Part shown: positions 42,301 through 48,211 of the stretch, one piece after another
Position numbering within the stretch: the stretch's first letter is position 1
How the letters are laid out: each line of letters opens with the position of its first letter
Assembly (NCBI GenBank): GCA_017985935.1
Contig: JAGNWT010000020.1
Location: 1-48,211, forward strand
Direction of reading: 5' to 3'
Length of the DNA: 48,211 nt
From: Anaerolineales bacterium
GTDB lineage: Bacteria; Chloroflexota; Anaerolineae; Anaerolineales; Villigracilaceae
Made by a program: the position numbers and the translations under genes
Notes under the pieces: model-generated
The model's database searches: none
What the model saw: only the letters and a program-made list of their open reading frames with translations
What the model was told of the DNA's origin: nothing

Positions 42301-43437
42301 TTACTTAACCTGGACTGTGGGTACTACGCCGTTCGAAAGAATTAGATTTGGGAAGGAACCGGCTGGGGTGTAAATAAATTTATCGGTCTCCTTGATGGCG
42401 CTGGCATTGGCGAGCGCAATTTGCAAAGCCACATACTCGGGATGGTTTGAGTACATTTCTGCCAAAGCCAGTTCCCTGGCGATATCTACTTTCGCCTGCT
42501 CATCCGCGATCTTTTGTTCTGCCTGGGTCAAGGTCAGTTGAGCGTCGGCATTGACGGTTTGTTGTTGAATCACGGCCAACTCGGCTTCAAGCTGCTGTTG
42601 TTTCAACTGCTGAAGTGTAGCCTGCTGGCGTGCTTCTTCCTGCAGTTTCGACTGCTCAACGCGAATGCGACCTTCTTCCACCGCCTGCTGGGCTGTGGCT
42701 TCCTGCCTTGCTTTCTCGGCATCCTGTTTGGCTTTTTCAGTGGCAAGGCGGCTTTGCACGATGGCATCCAAAGCGGCTTGAACCTCCGGCGAAATGGTGA
42801 TCTGAGGCACGGCGACGTTTCGCACTTCCAAGCCAAGCGGTGCAGCCAGACCGCTCAACTCTTCATCGATACAGGCACGCAGGTCATCACGACCAGACCC
42901 GATCACGGCTTCGTCAAATTTTTTATCACCAACGCACACTTTCATTGCCTGCAAGGTGAAAGCGGTCATGCGCTGTTTGAGAGCGTCGTCGTTCTGATAA
43001 ATATTCCGATAGCGGGAATAGTTGCTGATGACAACATCCGCCTCCCGCGGGCGAAACACATCCGCTGTCACTTCCAAACCCACCCGCTGCTTATCAATGG
43101 TGATGAGCTCGGGGTCATCCACAGTGATCGCCACTGCGCTAGTGGTGATCTTGATCAGGTCAACGAACAGACCGAAGTCATAGGCAATGCCGGGCTGCAC
43201 AACACCCTGGATCTTTCCAGCCTCGACCGTGACACCCACCTGGTCGTTCTCCACCACTTCAAAATACCAGAAGGATTTGCTGACATTGGCAAGCACAACG
43301 ATCGCAATTACCGCCAGTACCAAACCAACAAGCCAGCCCGGAATGGATGAAAGAAATGAAAAGCGCGGACGTTCAGGAGCACTCTTTTGATTCTGGTTTT
43401 GGTTCTGACCTTGATTTTGAGCATTTGGATTTTTCAT
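42301..43437 (-). CDS. SPFH/Band 7-domain membrane protein
   Basis: A 378-aa protein of the prohibitin/HflK/stomatin group, which scaffolds membrane complexes. The N-terminus is Asn/Gln-rich (about 1-25). A transmembrane helix (about 36-56, GWLVGLVLAVIAIVVLANV) comes next, then the Band 7 domain (about 60-240). A long Gln/Glu/Ala coiled coil follows (about 240-320). The C-terminal end, FIYTPAGSFPNLILSNGV, resembles the tail seen in many SPFH proteins. The start at 43437 is supported by AGGAGG 8 bases upstream. It is 22 bp behind the metallo-hydrolase gene and is the last gene before the hairpin. Confidence 0.88.
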   Translation of the reverse strand: MKNPNAQNQGQNQNQNQKSAPERPRFSFLSSIPGWLVGLVLAVIAIVVLANVSKSFWYFEVVENDQVGVTVEAGKIQGVVQPGIAYDFGLFVDLIKITTSAVAITVDDPELITIDKQRVGLEVTADVFRPREADVVISNYSRYRNIYQNDDALKQRMTAFTLQAMKVCVGDKKFDEAVIGSGRDDLRACIDEELSGLAAPLGLEVRNVAVPQITISPEVQAALDAIVQSRLATEKAKQDAEKARQEATAQQAVEEGRIRVEQSKLQEEARQQATLQQLKQQQLEAELAVIQQQTVNADAQLTLTQAEQKIADEQAKVDIARELALAEMYSNHPEYVALQIALANASAIKETDKFIYTPAGSFPNLILSNGVVPTVQVK

Positions 43438-43459
43438 AGTTTCAACCTCCTGGATCAAA

Positions 43460-44107
43460 TTATAAGGGATTAGCTTTTCCTACAAAAGGATTAAACTGCT
43501 TCTCATCGCCCACAGTGGTTTGCGGTCCATGACCAGACAGAAGGACGGTTTCATCAGGCAGGGTGAAAATCTGGGTGCGGATGCTGTTCGCGAGCGTGTC
43601 CCAATCACCGCCCGGCAGATCGGTGCGCCCCACACTGCCGTGGAAGATCAGGTCGCCGCAAAAACAAACGCCTTCATCCGGTGCGTACAACACGCAGTGA
43701 CCTTTTGTATGCCCGGGTGTGTAACGCACCTCAAAACTGTTCGACCCTAGCCTGAGCTTCATGCCGTGCAAAAAATCTATCGTTGGTTCGGGACCGGGAT
43801 CAATGTCGTAGCCAAATATCGCTCCGCCGCCCCCGGCACGCCAGAGGACATGGTCATCGGGATGAAGCGCAACCAGCGGAAGCGGATTCAACGCATCGGC
43901 GATCGCCCCTGCCCCGCCGATATGATCGAAATGGGCGTGCGTATACCAGAGGTGACCGATTCGCCAGCCGCGATCCTGCGCCGCTTTGAGAATGACCTGC
44001 CCATCCCAGGATGGATCGATCACCGCGGCTTCTTTTGTCTCCGGGTCAGCGACCAGATAGGCGTTCGTTTGAGCGGGACCAAGGGTAAAGGGAATGATCT
44101 TCAGCAT
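43460..44107 (-). CDS. Metallo-beta-lactamase-fold hydrolase (glyoxalase II-like)
   Basis: A 215-aa protein with the metal motif THAHFDHIGG (HxHxDH), the third histidine region TPGHTKGHCVLY and the later FCGDLIFHGSVGRTDLPGGD (bridging Asp). This last motif is typical of glyoxalase II-like thioester hydrolases. The C-terminal His is in LLSGHGPQT. It probably hydrolyses small thioesters such as lactoyl- or persulfide-type adducts; the exact substrate is unknown. AAAGGA precedes the ATG. It lies 17 bp behind the MFS gene. Confidence 0.9.
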   Translation of the reverse strand: MLKIIPFTLGPAQTNAYLVADPETKEAAVIDPSWDGQVILKAAQDRGWRIGHLWYTHAHFDHIGGAGAIADALNPLPLVALHPDDHVLWRAGGGGAIFGYDIDPGPEPTIDFLHGMKLRLGSNSFEVRYTPGHTKGHCVLYAPDEGVCFCGDLIFHGSVGRTDLPGGDWDTLANSIRTQIFTLPDETVLLSGHGPQTTVGDEKQFNPFVGKANPL

Positions 44108-44124
44108 GAATAAATCCTTTCGAT

Positions 44125-45258
44125 CTACGAAGTGACAACTGCATTTTTGCGCGGACCAAAGACCCGGCTGATGAAGATCGAGATCACGATCAACACCACC
44201 GCCAGCGGATAAATGGCAAAGGGATCTTTTTCAAAGATGAATCCGGCAAGAGGCGGGGCAAGAATAAAGATGATCGCATTGCCCGTCTCCAAAGTCCCAT
44301 AAGCGAGCCCCATCTGAGATTCGTGCACAAGATCACGCGCCTGAGCCTGCGCCATGGGGCGTGCCGCACGAAAGCCGCCCAGCAGAAAATATCCAAGCAT
44401 AAAAATGGGCAGCCCGCTTCCAAGCCAGATGCACAAGGCAAAGAAGATCACAGATAACTGAGCCAGCATGAATCCGCGCCGCGGCGCGAACCGGCTGACC
44501 AGCAATGTGAGCAGGGCATTCCCCAACGCACCCATTGAAAACACAAGTCCCGTATCGCTCAATGAAAGTCCGCGCACATCCTTCAAAAAATTGGGGGTGA
44601 GCGGCTGTGAGATATACATGGCGAACACGGCAAAAGCCACGACCAAAATGAACGAAACGTAACTGCGATTGCTCCACAAACCGATGGGCGGCTCAGCCGG
44701 GTCATGCCTGTCTATGGGTTGTTTCTCTATCAACGCAATGAACATCATGGAAAAGAAGAACACCCCGGCCGCAGACAGATAACTCACCTGCAATCCGTAA
44801 TGTTCACCGATCCACCCGCCTGCCAAAGGACCAAGCGCCATGCCTGAATTGAATGAAGCAGAGATGAAGGCGAGCGCGGTTCCCACTGCCCACTTGCCGC
44901 GGGCGGCGGTGACATAACTGCTCAACGGCGACGAAACGAAAGCCGTCAGCCCGTAAATAAAAACACCCGCCAGATAGAACGGGAGCCTGGTTGAAACACC
45001 CATGACCAGCATGGAGAAAAACCCCATGATCCACGCGGTGAACAGCAAAGGTCTGCGCCCAATGCGGTCGGCGAGATATCCGCCGGGGATGTGAGTGACC
45101 GCCATGAAAAAGCCAAAGACCCCAAGCACAAAACCGATCTGCTGTTCGCCCAGCATAAATTGGCTGCCAAGGTAGATCGGCACAAAGTTCAGGAACATCC
45201 CTTCGCCGATCCCCCAAAAGAAAAGGGCGGCGGCTACAAAAACAAGACTACGACTCAA
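44125..45258 (-). CDS. MFS transporter
   Basis: A 377-aa polytopic protein with about 11-12 hydrophobic helices. The MFS signature is GGYLADRIGRRPLLFTAW, between helices 2 and 3. It also has GPLAGGWIGEHYGLQVSYL (helix 4-5 region), common in proton-linked exporters. The start is TTG at 45258 with only a weak purine-rich site upstream; the first helix begins within the first 10 residues, which supports it. It is 15 bp behind the esterase gene. The substrate is unknown. Confidence 0.87.
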   Translation of the reverse strand: MSRSLVFVAAALFFWGIGEGMFLNFVPIYLGSQFMLGEQQIGFVLGVFGFFMAVTHIPGGYLADRIGRRPLLFTAWIMGFFSMLVMGVSTRLPFYLAGVFIYGLTAFVSSPLSSYVTAARGKWAVGTALAFISASFNSGMALGPLAGGWIGEHYGLQVSYLSAAGVFFFSMMFIALIEKQPIDRHDPAEPPIGLWSNRSYVSFILVVAFAVFAMYISQPLTPNFLKDVRGLSLSDTGLVFSMGALGNALLTLLVSRFAPRRGFMLAQLSVIFFALCIWLGSGLPIFMLGYFLLGGFRAARPMAQAQARDLVHESQMGLAYGTLETGNAIIFILAPPLAGFIFEKDPFAIYPLAVVLIVISIFISRVFGPRKNAVVTS

Positions 45259-45273
45259 TTTTCTTCATCCGAT

Positions 45274-46053
45274 CTATTTTTGGGTTTCCAATCTGGAGAT
45301 AAAATCCCGCGCCATTTCAAACACCTGATGACGAGCCGCATCACGCGTGACGACATGACCTGACCCTGTCACGAATAGTTTTGTCTTGTCTGATACATTC
45401 ACCAGCCCCGCGTAGATCTGCTCCATATTTTCAGGCACCACATAGGTGTCATCTTTCGAATGGATCAGGCACACGGGACCAGTCACCTTAGGCAAAGACG
45501 CGCGCATCTTTTCAAGCAGAAGTTTCAACTCCGCCGCCGAGCGGATCGGATTCAGCGGATAGGAAATGTGTCCCTTGAAAGCGTCCTTATCGAACCAGCC
45601 TGTGCCAGGTCTGCCCTTGGTCTTTGGCAGGTAGGTTCTGAAATTGCTGAAGAGTTTGATCTGCCACGCCGGGTGCGCATCTGGAATTTCAAAAGGCGCA
45701 GACATGGTCACAACACCTTTGACCTTTAATCGCGTGGACATGTAAAGGGACAACGCTCCGCCCATCGAAAGCCCCACAAAATAAATCTCATCCGCCGCGC
45801 CGCGCAGAAGGTTGTAGCCGTCTTCAACCGAAGCCGTCCAATCCGTCCAGCGTGAGCGCACCATATCCTTGGGACGGGTGGCATGGCCGGCGAGCCGCAC
45901 ACCGAGACAGGTGAAACCAAATTCACGGTTGAGGTATTCCCCCATCCAGCGCATTTCCTTGGGCGTGCCGGTAAATCCATGAATAAGCAAAATGCCGGTA
46001 CGACTACCCGGCAGAAAGAATGGTTCAGCAGTTTGTATGGTTTGAGTGTTCAC
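45274..46053 (-). CDS. Alpha/beta-hydrolase, carboxylesterase (Est30/monoacylglycerol lipase-like)
   Basis: A 259-aa serine hydrolase. The oxyanion motif ILLIHGFTGTPKEM is at residues 21-34, the nucleophile is S96 in VGLSMGGALS, the acid lies in LIHSKDDTYVVP and the histidine in VTGSGHVVTRD. This is a complete catalytic triad, and the layout fits cytoplasmic short-chain carboxylesterases. The start is GTG, overlapping the aroQ stop by 4 bases (GTGA), so it is translationally coupled to the shikimate operon though not obviously part of that pathway. Confidence 0.9.
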   Translation of the reverse strand: MNTQTIQTAEPFFLPGSRTGILLIHGFTGTPKEMRWMGEYLNREFGFTCLGVRLAGHATRPKDMVRSRWTDWTASVEDGYNLLRGAADEIYFVGLSMGGALSLYMSTRLKVKGVVTMSAPFEIPDAHPAWQIKLFSNFRTYLPKTKGRPGTGWFDKDAFKGHISYPLNPIRSAAELKLLLEKMRASLPKVTGPVCLIHSKDDTYVVPENMEQIYAGLVNVSDKTKLFVTGSGHVVTRDAARHQVFEMARDFISRLETQK

Positions 46054-46484
46054 GCCTTGATTATATCAATCAGCCCGCGCAAGCCCAACTCATACGAGCG
46101 CCAGCCAAATCCGCTCACCTTGCCTTTGCACACCGCCGACACAAACGATGTGTGCCGAAATTCTTCGCGCGCGTACACGTTGGATAAATGTACTTCGATC
46201 ACAGGAATCACAATTGCCGAGATCGCATCACGCAACGCGACCGAAGTGTGAGTGTACCCGCCGGGGTTGAAGACCACACCCGCAGCCCATGTCCGCGCAT
46301 CGTGCAGAGCATCGATCAACGCGCCTTCGTGATTTGATTGCAGGCAGGTCACTTCCGCGCCGAGTTCCTTCCCGAGCGAAATTATTTTTTCATTGATATC
46401 ATTCAACGTCATCGAGCCATAAACTTCCGGCTCGCGCGTGCCAAGCAAGTTCAAGTTCGGTCCGTGCAAAAGTAAAATTTTCAT
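46050..46484 (-). CDS. aroQ: 3-dehydroquinate dehydratase, type II
   Basis: AroQ converts 3-dehydroquinate to 3-dehydroshikimate, step three of the shikimate pathway. The 144-aa length is typical of the dodecameric type II enzyme. It shows LLLHGPNLNLLGTREPEVYG (with the catalytic Tyr), QSNHEGALID, FNPGGYTHTSVALRDAI and EVHLSNVYAREEFRH (catalytic His). ATG at 46484 has GGAG 5 bases upstream; a GTG at 46490 overlapping the upstream stop is an alternative. It directly follows the aroK-aroB fusion. Confidence 0.97.
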   Translation of the reverse strand: MKILLLHGPNLNLLGTREPEVYGSMTLNDINEKIISLGKELGAEVTCLQSNHEGALIDALHDARTWAAGVVFNPGGYTHTSVALRDAISAIVIPVIEVHLSNVYAREEFRHTSFVSAVCKGKVSGFGWRSYELGLRGLIDIIKA

Positions 46485-46486
46485 AC

Positions 46487-47989
46487 TCACTCCAATACCG
46501 ATTCCAGATCCGTCACTTCCACCAAATCCACCCGCCCGATCTCCACCGGCAGCGCAAAGCGGATCGCCCGGGCATTTTTCTTTTTATCCATACGCATTGC
46601 GCGGATGATCTCATCACGCGGCATCCCTGCGGGGATTTGGATGGGCAGCCCCAGCGCCGATAATGTGGACTCGATCGCATCCACCGTGCTTTGGCCTGCC
46701 AGCCCAACCCGGGCAGAGTATCTGGCTTCAGCGGCCATGCCGATGGCGATCGCCTCGCCATGACGCAGTTCAAACTTGCTGACGAGTTCCACCGCGTGCC
46801 CGATGGTGTGCCCCAAATTTAACGCCGCGCGGAATCCTTTTTCGTACGGGTCTTCTTCGATGACTTTGATCTTCACCGCGATCGCGCGTTTGACCACTTC
46901 TTCGAGATTCGCCTTCACCCAATCCATGCCGTGCTGACACATACCGAACAGATCAGGGTCAGAGATGATGCCATGCTTGACCACTTCTGCCATGCCGGAG
47001 CGCAGCTCGCGATCTGGCAGCGTAAGCAAAAGGCTTGGGTCTGCAATGACCAACTTCGGCGGATGGAAAGAACCGATGAGGTTCTTCCCTTCGGGCAGAT
47101 CAAATCCCGTTTTGCCGCCCAGTGAAGCATCCACCATCGAGAGCAAAGTCGTTGGGATGCCGATCCATTGAATGCCGCGCATGTAGGTCGAGGCGGCGAA
47201 GCCTGCCATGTCGCCGATCACACCGCCGCCGAGAGCGATGACCGTGCTCTTACGGTCGAGTCCGTTTTCGAGGAAGGCTTTCCACAGGCGCGAAATAGTC
47301 TCGAGGTTTTTATTCTCCTCACCCGCAGGGACGACAATAGATCTGGCATTGAAAAGGTTTTGGATCTTTTCAAGATGGAACTTTGCTACATTCTCATCGG
47401 TGACGATGATGGGATTTTGCATGGGAAAATTTTTCAGGTCAGATACCTGCCCAACGATCGCGTCGTACTCGCCCATTGCAGAAAGATGATGCCTGCCGAG
47501 AAGCGTTTGAATCGCGCGCGAGAGATTTTCGGGGCTTCGTCCATCTACATGGGTTTGCAAGGGGAATGAAGCGTAATGGTCAGTGCGACTTGAAAGATAT
47601 GCGCTGAGTTTCGTCTCCAACTCGCCCGCCAATAAGGGACGCTGATTCGGGTCGTTTTGCAATCTCTCGGTCAGCGTGGATAGTTCCGCCCGCAGCAAGA
47701 TCACTTTTCCGTTTGCTTCAACAAGAGCGCGGTTTGAATCTCGCAGAAGCGCTCCGCCGCCAAGCGCAATGATACTGTCACTGCCTTCGATGACCTGCTT
47801 CAAAGCGGCGGTTTCCAATTCGCGCAAAGTTTCAATTCCGCGCTGTTCAACGAGATCGGCTATGGACATGCCCGAGTTCGCCTCGACCACCTGATCGGAG
47901 TCAACGAAAGGAAGACCAATATCTCGCGCAAGCGTTTTGCCTATGGTGGATTTTCCAGAGCCAGAAGGACCGTAGAGGAAGATATGCAT
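46487..47989 (-). CDS. aroKB: Bifunctional shikimate kinase / 3-dehydroquinate synthase (AroK-AroB fusion)
   Basis: A 500-aa protein joining two shikimate-pathway enzymes. Residues 1 to about 165 are shikimate kinase: P-loop GPSGSGKST (7-15), DSDQVVE and the GGGALL loop. Residues from about 170 on are 3-dehydroquinate synthase: SIVVPAGEENKNLETI, VIALGGGVIGDMAGFAAS, STYMRGIQWIGIPTTLL, DASLGGKTGFD, and metal-binding NLGHTIGHAVE with RHGEAIAIGM. The first acts late in the pathway (shikimate phosphorylation) and the second at step two, so the fusion joins non-consecutive steps. aroC lies 24 bp upstream and aroQ directly downstream. Confidence 0.96.
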   Translation of the reverse strand: MHIFLYGPSGSGKSTIGKTLARDIGLPFVDSDQVVEANSGMSIADLVEQRGIETLRELETAALKQVIEGSDSIIALGGGALLRDSNRALVEANGKVILLRAELSTLTERLQNDPNQRPLLAGELETKLSAYLSSRTDHYASFPLQTHVDGRSPENLSRAIQTLLGRHHLSAMGEYDAIVGQVSDLKNFPMQNPIIVTDENVAKFHLEKIQNLFNARSIVVPAGEENKNLETISRLWKAFLENGLDRKSTVIALGGGVIGDMAGFAASTYMRGIQWIGIPTTLLSMVDASLGGKTGFDLPEGKNLIGSFHPPKLVIADPSLLLTLPDRELRSGMAEVVKHGIISDPDLFGMCQHGMDWVKANLEEVVKRAIAVKIKVIEEDPYEKGFRAALNLGHTIGHAVELVSKFELRHGEAIAIGMAAEARYSARVGLAGQSTVDAIESTLSALGLPIQIPAGMPRDEIIRAMRMDKKKNARAIRFALPVEIGRVDLVEVTDLESVLE

Positions 47990-48013
47990 AAGAAATCAGT
48001 ATCCAGTTATCAA

Positions 48014-48211
48014 TTATTCCCAAAAGATATGCGGAATGTTATCCATTGGCAGGTCTTCGAGGGTGGCTTTGCGGAGCGCATCGAAGCGCGGCTTCATTTC
48101 ATTCATTGAGTCGCCGCCGATTTTTTCGAGGAGGGCATCTGCCAAAACGAAGGCAACCATCGCTTCGAGGATGGGAACTGCACGCGGCACAGGGCAGAAA
48201 TCGGAGCGTTC
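48014..48211 (-). CDS. aroC: Chorismate synthase, C-terminal fragment (cut by window edge)
   Basis: Chorismate synthase makes chorismate from EPSP, the last step of the shikimate pathway. Only the last 65 codons are present: ERSDFCPVPRAVPILEAMVAF, then VLADALLEKIGGDSMNEMKP, which is the typical AroC end, finishing in PHIFWE. The start lies beyond position 48211. It is the first visible gene of the aroC-aroKB-aroQ operon. Confidence 0.93.
   Translation of the reverse strand, partial: ERSDFCPVPRAVPILEAMVAFVLADALLEKIGGDSMNEMKPRFDALRKATLEDLPMDNIPHIFWE

Noticed and set aside
1..48211. Mobile elements, CRISPR arrays, prophage or anti-phage systems
   Set aside because: I found no transposase, integrase, phage structural gene, regularly spaced direct repeats or known defence gene. 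tRNA genes at the left edge show no adjacent integrase or duplicated 3' end.

Overview
The window looks like chromosome of a Chloroflexota bacterium, most likely class Anaerolineae. This is inferred from gene content (multi-GAF histidine kinases with large membrane receptors, an AroK-AroB fusion, an F420-type DDN domain, paired M16 peptidases) and moderately GC-rich codon use, not from a database search. I see no insertion sequence, phage gene or CRISPR array. Coding density is high and most genes sit in short-gap or overlapping operons.

Region 1 (1-5504): the start of tuf preceded by tRNA-Thr, tRNA-Tyr and tRNA-Thr on the minus strand; a small P-loop ATPase with a conserved-looking 78-aa partner; then a minus-strand operon of a membrane protein, an active and an inactive M16 peptidase, and acpS. 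Region 2 (5505-18167): metabolic and housekeeping genes. These are a ferredoxin-NADP reductase-like flavoprotein, a methyltransferase, a class III CoA-transferase, a dihydroorotate dehydrogenase-like protein without the usual catalytic motif, a cold-shock protein, a membrane protein fused to a DDN-type domain, dtd, trpS, fmdB, an MFS transporter and the malic enzyme-phosphotransacetylase fusion maeB. Directly upstream of trpS lies a gene that ordinary ORF calling truncates: a SelW/Rdx-family selenoprotein with an in-frame TGA in a CxxU motif and a SECIS-like hairpin just after it. A gene-free stretch before recX is rich in inverted repeats and may encode a structured RNA.

Region 3 (18168-41351): recX and rny (RNase Y), followed by about 21 kb of plus-strand signalling genes. 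These comprise a triple-GAF histidine kinase with an OmpR-type regulator; a REC-REC-GAF-PAS kinase; three large membrane receptors (one with a c-type haem motif, one with a tandemly duplicated Cache region) that carry GAF domains but no kinase; a soluble GAF kinase; a threonine-synthase-like PLP enzyme fused to a response-regulator receiver; two stand-alone receivers; and a GNAT acetyltransferase. The spacing suggests one transcription unit from 26555 to 41351. The natural reading is that the receptors feed the soluble kinase, which phosphorylates the receivers, including the one on the PLP enzyme. That is inference. This array, with the PLP-REC fusion and a five-times repeated GAF-like module shared by one receptor and the kinase, is the best candidate here for an undescribed system.

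Region 4 (41353-48211, minus strand): a shikimate-pathway operon (aroC end, aroK-aroB fusion, aroQ) running on through an esterase, an MFS transporter, a metallo-beta-lactamase-fold hydrolase and an SPFH-domain membrane protein to a strong hairpin, then a quinate-5-dehydrogenase-like gene.
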